NCBI RefSeq assembly: GCF_040954835.1
Contig: NC_090697.1
Coordinates: forward strand, 694,501 to 758,500
DNA length: 64,000 nt
Direction of reading: 5' to 3'
From: Lepisosteus oculatus
Taxonomy: Eukaryota; Chordata; Actinopteri; Semionotiformes; Lepisosteidae
Shown here: piece after piece, positions 53,571-64,000 of the stretch
Position numbering within the stretch: position 1 is the first letter of the stretch
How the letters are laid out: each line of letters starts with the position of its first letter
Made by a program: the position numbers and the translations under genes
Notes under the pieces: model-generated
Told to the model about the DNA's origin: nothing
The model's database searches: none
The model's input: only the letters and a program-made list of their open reading frames with translations

Positions 53571-54944
53571 TTAATGCATTTACTGTACCATCGCGGGGTG
53601 GATAGATTTTTACAGATCTGTATGAGAGACTGCTCTCAGGTCTGCATGGTCTTATCCTCTTCATGCGCATGAATAAAGGACTCGGCTTGACCACACCTAT
53701 CCTGACTGAAGAATTTTCTACGACACTTTGCAACACATTCTTAGATTTCTTTAGCTCCAAGATTGACAACATCCAGCATCACATTCTCTCCACTACGCAT
53801 ATCATTTCCATACCTCCTCCCTCCTTATCCAACGTTTCTGGTTCCCATCTATTTTAGATCCCATTCCCACTTTATTTCAGTCCTGTTTCTCTTCTCTCTG
53901 TCCCATTGTCTTCAATATTATACAAGAATCCTTGAGCACTGGCATTGTACTAACGGTCCTCAAAACTGCTGCCATTACCCCTGTGCCAAAAAAGCCTAAC
54001 ATGGCTCTCGACAATCTTAACAATTTTTGCCCCATCTCCAACTTACCCTTTCTTGCAAAAATTCTAGAACGTGCTGTAACACTTCAGTTACATAACCACC
54101 TCATGACAAACAACCCTCTCAAACCCCTCCAATCTGGCTTCCATCAACTTCACAGCACAGAAACTGCCCTGGTCAAAGTCACTAACGATCTAGTAATAGC
54201 TTCTGATTCTGGTTCTCTTTCTATACTCATCCTTCTTGATCTCAGTGCTGCTTTTGACACTGTTGATCATAACATCTTACTTTCTTGTCTTGAAACTGTG
54301 TTAAGAGTTTCTGACACTGCTCTCAAATGATTCAAGTCTTACCTCACTGATCACTGTCACTTTGTCTCTCTTAATGGGTATAGGTCTGAAATTGGACTGG
54401 TTAAGTCTGGTGTTCCTCAGGGCTCAATACTGGGCCTCTTGCTCTTCAGTATTTACATGTTTCCACTTGGTCAGCTTTTAAGATCACATGGCCTCAGCTA
54501 TCATTTCTACGCTGACGATACTCTGATATACATCCATACCAAACCTGACACTGATGTGGCCGTCTCTATTCTATCTAATTGTATCTCTGACATAAAAACT
54601 TGGATGACTCAAAACTTCCTTCATCTTAACTGCGACAAGACTGAAGTCATGCTTATCGGCACCCCCATCAACATCGTAAAGCCAGTCGTGTAACCCTATC
54701 TGTAGATGGTTCTGTACTTGAGCTTCAGTCTAAATTGAAAAACCTTGGGGTGATATTCAGTTCTGTCTTAACATTTGACCCACATGTGTAGCATATTGTC
54801 AAAACATATTTTTTTCACCTCAGAAATATTGATAGACTACGCCCTATGCTATCACTAACTTTGGCTGAAAAGCTGATCAACACATTTGCGTTCTCTCGAA
54901 TTGACTACTGTAATACCAGCAGCCACATCACCCTGCAACTCACA

Positions 54945-55318
54945 ACAGGCGCCGTCCTTCGGATGAGACGTAAAACCGAGGTCCTGACTCTCTGTGGTCA
55001 TTTAAAATCCCAGGCTGTTTCTCAAAAAGAGTAGGGGTGTAACCCTGGCGTCCTGGCCAAATTTCCCATTGGCCCTTACTTATCATGGCTTCTTTATAAT
55101 CCCCATCTCTGAACTGGCTTCATCACTCTGCTCTCCTCCCCACTGATAGCTGGTGTTTGGTGAGCTTTCTGGCATACTATGGCTGCCGTCGCATCATCCA
55201 GGCGGATGCTGCACATTGGTGGTGGTGGAGGGGAGTCCCCATTACCTGTAAAACACTTTGAGTGGAGTGTCCAGAAAAGCTCTATATAAGTGTAAGCAAT
55301 TATTATTATTATTATTAA
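54945..55318 (+). repeat. Dispersed repeat family B nested inside the LINE
   Basis: Begins CAGGCGCCGTCCTTCGGATG and ends with a TATTATTATTATTA tail. It splits the LINE after the codons for DYCN; LINE sequence resumes near 55,320 (AATGCTCTACTCTACTTGGC). The insertion is therefore younger than the LINE. Confidence 0.85.
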
Positions 55319-55481
55319 TTAATGCTCTACTCTACTTGGCTATCTAAATCTACTTTGAACAAACTGAAGTACCTCCAAAATTCAGCAGCCAGGGTCCTGA
55401 CCAGGTCTAGTGCAAGTGATCACATTACTCCTATCCTGGAGTCCTTGCACTAGCTTCCTGTCAAATTCTGTGTGGACTTTA

Positions 55482-55985
55482 AATCAAAATCAAAATCAAA
55501 TAAAAGTTTATTTATCAAATGCAGAACAATACAACGTGCAGCAGTAGTTGCTGGCAATGAAATGTCTTTTCTACGAGCTCAGTGGGGTGGGGGGGGGGGG
55601 TAAAAAAGAAATTGAATAAAATAAACTCAGACAGTACTCGATGAATAGAGCTGCTATGTATCACAGGCCCTCTGCAGCCAGAGGGCGCACCTTCTCTGTC
55701 CTGTCTCTCATTTCCGGTTCTTTGCTGTCCTTCCAGCCTTTCTCTCTCTCTGGGACTATATATTTCCGGGTCTTTCAGTCTGCCTTGGCTCAGCATTGAC
55801 CTTCGAATGTCCTGAAACCCGCCTAGCACCAGGTCGCCCCACGTCCGCTACCTGAGGGCATAGGTTTCTATAGGGCATTCCCTGAACAGCTGAGCCCGGG
55901 CTAACCTCCGTCTCGTCGCTACGCATAGGGTCTTTTTGCTCTCCTGCCATTCAACGGTTCGTCCCTTCGAACTGGTACTGAGGTC
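55482..55985 (+). mobile_element. Second insertion inside the LINE
   Basis: Interrupts the LINE between the codons for CVDFK and ALHGLAPQYL. The left part (ATCAAAATCAAATAAAAGTT, TTATTTATC...) resembles a retroposon tail. The right part is GC-rich with a TATATA-like sequence and may be promoter-like or from another element. The class is not determined. Confidence 0.55.
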
Positions 55986-56432
55986 CCTTGGTACTGAGGT
56001 GCCAAGCTCTGCATGGCTTGGCACCTCAGTACCTGTCTGAACTATTATTGCCCTACTCCCCACCTCGCAACCTTCGCTCTTCTAATTCTGCTCTCCTTAC
56101 TGTCCCCAAAGCCCGTCTACATTGTATGGGTGACAGGGCCTTCTCCTGTTATGCCCCCAAGCTCTGGAACTCTCTGCCCAAGGATATCAGAGAGTCACCT
56201 TCTCTAAACTCCTTCAAATCCAGATTCAAAACCTCTTCTTAAGAAGAGCCTTTACTGAACTGGTTCCATTCTTCACCCCTCTGCTTTTCTTAGTACCACC
56301 ATCCACAGTCTCCTCTGTATATTGTAATTGTGTTTTTATTTTGTGCATTCTTTTTATTTATTGTTGTTGTCGTTCTGTAAAGCGCTTTTAGAAGCCACCT
56401 TTTAAGGCGCTATATAAAACAAAGTTTATTAT

Positions 56433-57879
56433 TTTTATTATCTTACAATTTTGTGTGATTCATGCCTTTGCTAGCGTTTTAAGCAGTACACAAGCTTCTG
56501 AGTGTTCAGTTCACTGACTACAGGAGGGACAAAGAACTTAATGTGTGAAAACACCTGTTCACAGAGGTATGTTGAGCCCAATCAGTGGTTTGAAATGTCT
56601 GTATTGTCCACGCAAAGTTACTGATGTCTGAAATACTGTGCCTCAAAAATAGGCATTTAAGTGATATATTGAAAATTGTGAAAAAAATCACAAATCACCC
56701 TCAACAAAATAAAAGAAGTTCAACATCTCTAGATAGCTTTAAGATGCCACTGAAGTTCCCAAAAATAAAAACTGATCAAATATTTAACTTTACTGTGTTT
56801 CATTTCAACAACCATCCACTGAAGAACTGAAAAAACCCATGTCTCTGGTATCAAAGCTGTCTGGTTTAATCAGAAAAGAAAATATAGAGCCAAAACATCA
56901 GAAATCCTGAAATCTGAAAAAAATACAACCCATTTTCCGTGCACAATCCACGCCAGAACTTAAGTGTGGCACAGATTGCAAGCTTTCTTGTGAAAACAAC
57001 AGGCAAGCCTTTTTAGCTTAGCAAAGGACCTACCACAGAGCCTGCCTGCCCAGCACTGGAGATGCCCTTTAGATGATAGTACAGTTTAAGCTGTATTTAC
57101 TCAAGTTTCTCTAGCTTGCTTAGTCTATGGAGCCGTAAGCCTCCTCCTCTTATGTAAGCCAGATATAAGTGAGAACTCTCCCCTGGGTCGCTCACTCACT
57201 CCTTTCGTTCAGACTGGAGTCTAGACACACACTGAATCCCCTTTCCACCTGGCTGGGCTTATAAACCTCTCAATTAGCCCAGAGGAGTGACCAGTTCCTC
57301 AAAGAAATTATCCCAAAAGCTCTTGAGGAAATAGACTCCCTCTGAGTGCTAATTATTAATTTAGATGTTATTTTGCAGGTTTTTTCAACCATTGTGGCTC
57401 AGGGCCACATCACTGGGCCTGTGTTTTGAGCCATGATAGTGGCTTTCTCACAAAGCCACCTGTCACTGCTTCAGACTCTGACACTGTAGCACTCAAATGT
57501 ACTGTATTCTATACACAGTAAATGTAACATAAAATCTTTCTGTAAAAACAAAAATATTGTTCCTAGATGTAAGAGATATGACACAACACTTGCTTCTGAT
57601 TGAATAGTTTCTGCATTTGTGTACAAACCAACAGGAGCAACAGCATTAATCAAAACCAGATCCCCTGCTATAATAATACGGCCAAAGTATTAGCAATTAC
57701 TTTAAGTTTTCTATAAGTATGAGAAATATCAGTGCATAATGTATTGTAAAAATGTTACCGAATCAAGGTTTTTAACAAGTAGGGAAATACAAATTATACT
57801 AATATTGAAATGCAAATATAATTAAGCTTATCACAAGGCCTTTTCTTTAAAAAATATGTGAATGATCTTGCTTGTCTCT
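56433..57879. other. FAM184A intron, nothing recognised
   Basis: AT-rich DNA with a short open frame at 56,624-56,830 without domains. Around 57,385-57,430 GGCTCAGGGCCACATCACTG resembles part of a hAT-type end, but too weakly to call. Confidence 0.4.
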
Positions 57880-58392
57880 GTGTGAAACTAAGATTGAAGT
57901 TGGCAAGATGGAATTGAAACTAAGACTGAAGTTGGAAGTCCTATCAATTTTAGTAAGCTTGATCAGGTTTCAGGTGCATTTAGAAGACTTCTCCCAGCTG
58001 AAGAAAGATATAAGATATGAAAAAGGGGTTAATTGATTTCTTTCTGCACAAAGACTTCTTGTAACACAAGACATTCCATGTTTAGGCACCTTTGAGTTAT
58101 GGCAGGGATGGGAGTTAATTGATGTGAAATTCCAAGTGCAAGATAAAGACCCCCCTAACTAAGGAAAGATAAAACTGATTAAAGTGTTCAAGGTCTTGGG
58201 AATGTCCAAACACAGGTGGCCCCCCATTACCATGGTAACAAGTTGCATCAGAAGTGGCTGAAATTTGCTATATAAACTGGAAGTTTTGTACCTGTATTCC
58301 GAACAATATGTTGATCTTATTGTTCTTTGCATGCAATAAACTCAATTGTTTAAACTTCATCTCGGGTTCTAGTACTTATTTGTCTGTTACTA
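57880..58392 (+). mobile_element. Probable solo LTR of an old endogenous retroelement
   Basis: Arranged like an LTR promoter: a TATA box (TATATAAA at 58,269-58,276), then a poly(A) signal AATAAA at 58,335-58,340, then a short GT/CT-rich stretch ending CTGTTACTACA. The start is likely near TGTGTGAAACTAAG. No gag, pol or env frames adjoin it, so if it is an LTR it is solo. No clear target-site duplication was found by eye. Confidence 0.5.
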
Positions 58393-60520
58393 CACAGCCA
58401 AGACAATCTTTGGAAACAGTTTTTAATGTTTCAAGCCTGCTTGATAAACACAGCATATCCCACTGGAAGCAAAGGAAAATAGCAGGTCAAAGCTCATGAC
58501 ACTGGGCTTTGCTGGAGACATGTTTACATTAATGTAAGACTGAACAATTACAGCCACAAACCACAGCACGACACGCATTAGCAGTGTCTGGTTCTCCCAG
58601 TCTGTATCTTGTTCTAATTGCATTTGTTCCACTTTAAAGGCAGGGTCACCTTGAAGTGTCTTTTAGAGCTGAGCCATTGTGATACTTCATGAGAGGGTCC
58701 CATGACGACCAAGAGGCACTGCTGGACTAATCAATTTAACTGATAGAAACAGATGCCCAGTAATGTGCTGTGCAGAAAAATCCTATATTGAAACTGAAGG
58801 CATTGTAATTTAACTACAGTGATGGCAGGATGAAAAAATTCAAAAGAACATGCAATTATAAAACTGTCCACATACAGCAAGACAAAACATAAGAAACAAA
58901 CATAAAGCACACAAAAAAGAAAAACACGGGGTAACAAACTCCATTACGTTAGTTAAAAATTGAATTTTTGGAATTTATTAGTAAAAAAAAATACTCTGAC
59001 TTTGTATGTTAGGAAACATCCACAGAACCAGATACACAATACAAACACAACGTGCGTAATAAAGGTCAGAAATGTATTAAATGTAAAAACTAAATGTATG
59101 AAAAAGAAATGTAACAATAACATGGGAGAGGAGATAATGCTTAAGAGAAAAACACTATAAAAAGCCAGACATGCAGTATAGTTTTTTATAATTTTCTGAC
59201 AGCATTCTCCACGAGAAGTCACTGAGCTCGAATGGCATCATGGTGATAGTTCGTGTCACTCAGTGGGCTGGGATGGTAAACAAGGTTGTTCATAAATACA
59301 CTCATTTTATATATATATACATATATATATACACTTCTTTAGCCACAATTATTTATTATGTACCAGGGAACAATGCGGACAGAAGTAACTAGAAATGTTT
59401 TTAGGACTATTTTAGTAAAGTAATCTATGTAGATATTTTTACAGAACCTTTCCTTTCCTAGTTGCCCTGATCTTCTGTGAGGTTATGGCCATGAGCTGTG
59501 GCAGGAGCAGCTGTTTCAGCAATGCTGAGTATTGCAATGAGCTACTGTACTATATGTGTATGTGTGTCTGATACAAGAGACTGCTCAGCTATACACATGA
59601 AGGGAAAAGAGTTCTGATGCTCCCATTGCCTCCCAGATGAGAACTGAAAAAGGCACTCATAGCCCACACTGTCCTAAAATCTTTAAGGAGACTACAACCC
59701 ATGTGGACAAATACCTACATTTTTTAGATGGGTACTCACCATTTATATTTTTCCTAACACCATATTTTCTTATTAACAAAAATGTTTCATGTTATTTCTG
59801 TGCACAGTATCCCAAATACATTTAGCTGATGCCGCAGGTGTTTTGATATAGTAGATCAGAGAAGACTATGCTCCCATGGGCTAAGTAAAACAAAGAAAAC
59901 AAAACCAAAAACAAACAACAAAAACACCATGCAGACATTTAGCTTGTGACTTTCCCACTAATGGAACAACATGTGTCTTTTTGCATTCCAATGCCATTTG
60001 GTCAACCTAATACCTTTATATAGGAGTTCAGACAAACTGAAACTTCATACATGTTTAATTGAGAATGATAGAACAAAACAGCAATATCCCCTTTTCCAAT
60101 TTTATATCTATCCTGGGATGTGCATAAAACTATTATCCCACAAGGAACTGACAGGCAAGACAAAAACATCTTGCCTTCCAAACAAGAGCATTGAAGCGCA
60201 CATCTCTATTAAAGTTAATTGCTTTTTTTAACTACCAGGCTCAGGAGGCAGGGAAATTAATTTATTACCGAAGCTGGAAATGACTTAGAGACAGCTGTAT
60301 AACAAGGGGAACTGGAAATGTTAAAATCAACCTTACTTTACAAAGGGCTAAAAAAAGGGATACTGTGATTTTCACTTCAGCAGAACAGTACTTATAAAGC
60401 TTACACTGTTTTGTGTCACAGCGTAGACACGTCCACTCCAGAAAGAATTTAAAATAGGGTAAGGCTGGATGTTCTCATGTCTTTATTTCACGTTTACTCT
60501 GGTGCTAGTCTTTATGACGA
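58393..60520. other. FAM184A intron, nothing recognised apart from a TA repeat
   Basis: Contains a TA/CA dinucleotide run at about 59,307-59,335. Open frames at 58,731-59,222 (minus) and 59,637-60,231 (plus) have no domain that I recognise. Confidence 0.45.
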
Positions 60521-60532
60521 GGTGTGGCTCAC

Positions 60533-60738
60533 CTCAGAACTTTCTTGGGCTCTTTCGGAGGTGTTGGTTGGGGCAGAGGTTTGCTACTGTTGAACTCAAG
60601 GTCGTGAATAGGGGAGTTGGGGATTGGCTCTAGGCGGGCAGGCTGGGCACACCCGTTTCCCGTCCCTGCTGGTTCCAGCGCACTTAGATTGGGAGCACTG
60701 ATGAATCTGTTTGCTGATTTGTCATTCTTTTTCTTTTG
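60533..60738 (-). CDS. FAM184A: FAM184A penultimate exon
   Basis: 68 codons plus two bases. It opens QKKKNDKSANRFISAPNLSA and later has PIHDLEFNSSKPLPQPTPPK, then EPKKVL. This proline-rich, low-complexity tail follows the coiled coils of FAM184A. The acceptor is TTTATGTAG. The exon ends CTGAG|GTGAGC, a consensus donor; if unspliced, reading ends two codons later (L-R-stop), so an intron-retained transcript would give a slightly shorter protein with a changed end. Confidence 0.9.
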
Positions 60739-61559
60739 CTACATAAAAGAAAAAAAAGACGGATTGGGAAAACTAAGAAAATTAACTTGTCATTTCAAAC
60801 CATATCTGAAAACGGGTCTTTTTTTACAATTGAAGTGGTATTGCTCCTCAAAGTGTAAAACTTACATTAACGGCAATCTTTCATTTTGATTTAGCAGAAA
60901 ATAGCTAAATAGGATGCTTGGTGGCTTGGAAAGCAAAGTAGATTTTAATGTCTGGATAGATCAACAAAAAAAAGACAACAGAGGTTACACTGGACAAAAT
61001 GTCTGGAAGCTCAGGTTACAAAACTTAAAAAAGGGATAAACATAACACTTTGGACATGCAAAGGGACTCATTCCACTTTCTCAAGGTTGCGTCATTTACA
61101 TTATAACAGTACACAAAACAATCCCCCCATGGTGCATTGAGGTTCCTGGAAATCCCCAGATGTGCAGGATGTGCTCCAGAACTCTAGTAAATGGCTTCCT
61201 TAGAAAGGAATTCCCTTTGAGTGCTTCTCTCAAGCTCAATGATCTGTCATCTTAACTTGCTTAAACTGGCAGCTGGATCAGGTCTGACCCCTGCATTCAG
61301 AAAGCCCCTTGCTTGTAGTTGAGTCAAATCAGTCTCAGCTTCTAGAGGCAGATTGTCTTTGAAAGAAAATCAATACTCCTGAGATCTTTGTGTGTAACAC
61401 ACCCATTTCTAAATGGAATTTTAAGACAGGAATATCATTGTTTTTTAAGAAATTAGCATATAGTTTATTTCAAATCTGATTCAAACAATTCAGATTTGAC
61501 AAGTTTCAATTAGTTAAGAAAGACTGCAATATCCTTAAGTGTGATTAATCATTACTTAC
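60739..61559 (-). other. FAM184A intron between the last two upstream exons
   Basis: Non-coding sequence with no recognised repeat. The open frame at 60,617-60,889 on the plus strand is a shadow of the exon. Confidence 0.6.
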
Positions 61560-61664
61560 CTTTATGAGGGGGTTGATAACACCAACATTGGGGCTTGTAT
61601 TAAATACTTTGTTAAAATTAGTCTCTCTGTTCACCAGTTCCAGCTGATAAAACTTCTTGTCATC
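61560..61664 (-). CDS. FAM184A: FAM184A internal exon, conserved tail block
   Basis: 35 codons: DDKKFYQLELVNRETNFNKV then FNTSPNVGVINPLIK. This block is strongly conserved in FAM184A. Phase 0 at both ends, with acceptor GTGGACAG and donor AAG|GTAAGT. Confidence 0.92.
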
Positions 61665-63331
61665 CTGTCCACAACAAAAGATAAAACACAGTTCAATTCA
61701 TGAACTACAAGCAGTGATTATAATTCCATAAATGAAAAAGCAGACATGTACACACAACATGTAATTAAGATCAGCAGTAAAGTGTAACAGGGCCTTCTTT
61801 AATGCAGTTTTGGGCCAGTCCACTGACGAAATAGCTCAGACAGAAGCTGGCACAGCCTTTCCAACCCTTCTCTCACAAGGCTATAAGTGCTTTAGAAATA
61901 CTGTCCAAAGCATTGAGGGCTTTTACGTTGTGCAGTAACAGGAGCTGCTGTATCTTTGCCGTATAGTTGCAAATACCAGTATGAAAGATTATTAGTGAAT
62001 TTCTATTCTCTGAAATTGTGCATTTAAGCAAGCCTTCTAAGGGGACTAAAAATGGGGTTCTCTATTTCCATTAGACAATTTGTATTAGCAAAACTAAAGA
62101 TTTCTAAAGGACTGGAAATTAGTGCAACAAAGAAATGCATGTGGTTATTAAAACAGACAGTGTTTAAAACTATTTTGTCAGGACTGTGTAATAGATCCTT
62201 TGTTGCTTCATCGTCTAGCTTCAGGATAAGTTCACCCCAGAGACTATCATGACAGACAATAAAGAAGATGGAAATCACCCTGTGCCACAGGAGACTCGAA
62301 TACTGACAAGAAATGAACAGGCTTGTTTGAATCTAAATCAGGTAACATTTACAGTGCACAGTACATTACCTCACAAAACCAAAAAGAATGTTACAATATG
62401 TTTTTTATTTAAATATATGAAATCCTGAAGCTGTGCATGTACCAATCATGTCCCTCAAACTGTAATTCATACTATACTGAATATGTTTTTCAAGTAAACT
62501 GAAAAACTTTTTAAAATCCTATGCACTTTCTTAAATCCAAGCCCCAGAAGATTTTTTTTTCATTACAAGTAGAATGGCCGGTTCCCGTTCTACTACTTGG
62601 CTGTGCTAATGTCTGCAGTCCTTGCGGTAGCACAGGGTGAAAGAGACTCGCTCTTCTGTCACTCCTGCTGCTGAGTTGTTGGCTACTTGAGATTCTGTGG
62701 CTCCTCAGTAAAGTACACATGAGCTGTGTCTGGTTGCCTTTCACTGTCCTCCCTGCAAGATCAGGGGCCACGCTTGTCGACAACAATCACTGAAGCCCAC
62801 CTGACCGAGGTTCTCCGGTGCCGCCTGCGCAGTGCCCCATGGGTAATCCCAGTCACAGAGACTCAGATACCTTACTTACTGGCAAAATTCATTTATGAAT
62901 GTCATTTATACCATTTATGAATGTTCAGCATGGAATAAACCTTTACTTAATTTATGTCAGTAGACATTGGCGTGATCTGAAAATAATCTGGGAATGCAAT
63001 ACTACTTAAATATGCGACATGACATGAAATGTGGAATGTTACATGCCATTAACAAAGATATTTTGCTTTTTAGTTTGGATCATATCAGTGAGGCAAGAAT
63101 ATGTATTCATATTCAATTATTTTTAGGAGAAATGTGAGAACATGAGACATTATATTCCCTGAATGAGCACAAGGGGAGTTAGGAGTGTTTACAGATAATG
63201 AAATGTGATCTCCCAAGCAGGCACTGCGCAGTATCAATAAGAGGAATTATGGATCGGGGCTTCTGGATACCTCAGGTGAAGCAGTCTTTCTGTCCTGCGC
63301 CTTTCAGAATTCGACAGAAAGCAAGACTTAC
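61665..63331 (-). other. FAM184A intron with fold-back stub
   Basis: Mostly AT-rich. At 62,928-62,950 TTCAGCATGGAATAAACCTT is the stub of a fold-back repeat arm. Other open frames (62,024-62,278, 62,511-62,786) have no domain. Confidence 0.6.
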
Positions 63332-63449
63332 AACAAGCTTCTTCACAAGCGACTCCCTCTCAGACACCATTTCCTTCAACTCTGCAATTAACTGCAAATC
63401 CTCTGGCCTGCTCTCTCGGTTCCTAAATTTCTCCTCTGTGCCTTCTAAC
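63332..63449 (-). CDS. FAM184A: FAM184A internal exon, coiled coil
   Basis: One base plus 39 codons: LEGTEEKFRNRESRPEDLQL then IAELKEMVSERESLVKKLV. Heptad-like and rich in Glu, Lys and Leu, as expected for the C-terminal coiled coil. The acceptor is CCTTTTCAG and the donor GTT|GTAAGT. Earlier exons lie beyond the right edge. FAM184A is a coiled-coil protein without an assigned biochemical function. Confidence 0.92.
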
Positions 63450-64000
63450 CTGAAAAGGTAGAACAAAAAAAATGTTGTCAAGCATTCAGTAATATCTGTG
63501 CAATGCAACAATATGTCTCAATTCAATATCCTAGCACATTAATCGATTGCTGCAAGGTGTTGTCAAGGTGTTGTGTTGTTTAGTGAACAATTTTCCTCCG
63601 TTTACCTGCACTGAAAATATAATGACCTAAAGATTAATCATTTAGATTCTACAAAAAAGTACACACTACTGGAAGCCTGTGTACTGCACATATTCAAGTG
63701 GCTGTTTTAAAGACTCAGAAGTTAATGAAAAAAAAATAAAATGACCACACTGTATAAACAGACTTAATAGTATATTTCAATGAGCATCTTTGGTCCTGAA
63801 GGACCATTTGTGAAAGATAAAGCCGTTTCCAATAACTCTGTTAGAGGCTAGGCTTAGTGCAGCTCTTTTCCCTTGTGGAGAAAGACACAGTAACTAGGCA
63901 CTGGGCAATTCACAAGCTCAATGATGAACAGTGGGCTGTCTAGATTCAGTATAACTACTCATTTATGTCAATCTGAAAGCAGTGTTTAGTCCAAATTGGT
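63450..64000 (-). other. FAM184A intron, running off the window
   Basis: No exon recognised in the last 550 bases. The acceptor at 63,450 requires a preceding exon ending in phase 2 beyond the right edge. Confidence 0.6.

Larger units (their letters stand above)
53640..56432 (+). mobile_element. L2-like LINE retrotransposon, inactivated and twice interrupted
   Basis: The reverse transcriptase is readable from about 53,932. In order: [65 protein letters not shown] and YADDT, with the catalytic YADD codons at 54,508-54,519. It then gives LNCDKTEVMLIG and, after insertions, ALHGLAPQYL and LWNSLPKDI with a stop at 56,242. The 3' end is GTAAAGCGCTTTTAGAAGCC plus a TA-rich tail. Breaks are a stop at 54,328-54,330, a frameshift near 54,680, a stop near 54,788, and insertions at 54,945-55,318 and about 55,482-55,985. 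L2/CR1-group by motif; no endonuclease domain is seen, so it is probably 5'-truncated. Confidence 0.88.
42566..60532 (-). other. FAM184A: FAM184A final intron, about 18 kb
   Basis: Separates the tiny last exon from the rest of the gene. It hosts most of the transposon load of the window: an L2-type LINE with two nested insertions, a second decayed LINE, an LTR-like element and hAT-like ends. Confidence 0.85.

Noticed and set aside
60529-60531. In-frame TGA as the end of FAM184A
   Set aside because: The TGA overlaps a consensus splice donor, and a matching terminal exon with the conserved family ending is present at 42,484-42,565. Kept only as a possible retained-intron end.

Overview
The window is nuclear DNA from a ray-finned fish. 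Its genes are split into many GT-AG exons with long AT-rich introns, it shows fish-type L2-like LINE and tRNA-derived SINE remnants, and its gene order matches the MCM9 neighbourhood of vertebrates. The style of the repeats suggests a non-teleost fish such as a gar or bowfin, but that is only an impression. I see no bacterial operon, CRISPR array, phage or plasmid structure. The vertebrate gene names are recognised from remembered protein families, not from a search.

Layout, left to right. (1) 1-4,450: the promoter and first coding exon of a minus-strand gene that I call CEP85L, with medium confidence; its intron 1 runs off the left edge. (2) 4,450-18,790: an intergenic stretch with scattered retroposons and one long fold-back repeat. 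(3) 18,795-34,500: the complete MCM9 gene on the minus strand, with 12 coding exons predicting 936 residues and every splice phase closing. Just downstream lies a decayed tandem copy of its exons 11-12. A CpG-rich promoter near 34.0-34.6 kb carries a perfect E2F-type site. (4) 34,600-42,060: an intergenic stretch with repeats, a GGCAAA microsatellite and a possible solo LTR. (5) 42,484-64,000 and beyond: the 3' end of FAM184A on the minus strand. Three exons lie at 60.5-63.4 kb and a tiny terminal exon at 42.5 kb; the roughly 18 kb intron between them is filled with nested LINE and SINE insertions and a second LTR-like element.

All three genes are transcribed leftward. MCM9 is the best supported: an AAA+ helicase that works with MCM8 in recombination repair and mismatch repair. 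CEP85L (centrosome) and FAM184A (coiled-coil protein of unknown function) are neighbours by position, not by pathway.

The best leads are the exon 11-12 pseudo-duplication after MCM9, the FAM184A splice donor that overlaps an in-frame stop, the 32-bp minisatellite in MCM9 intron 2, the fold-back repeat family, and the absence of a visible ASF1A gene between MCM9 and FAM184A. I found no convincing novel molecular system.
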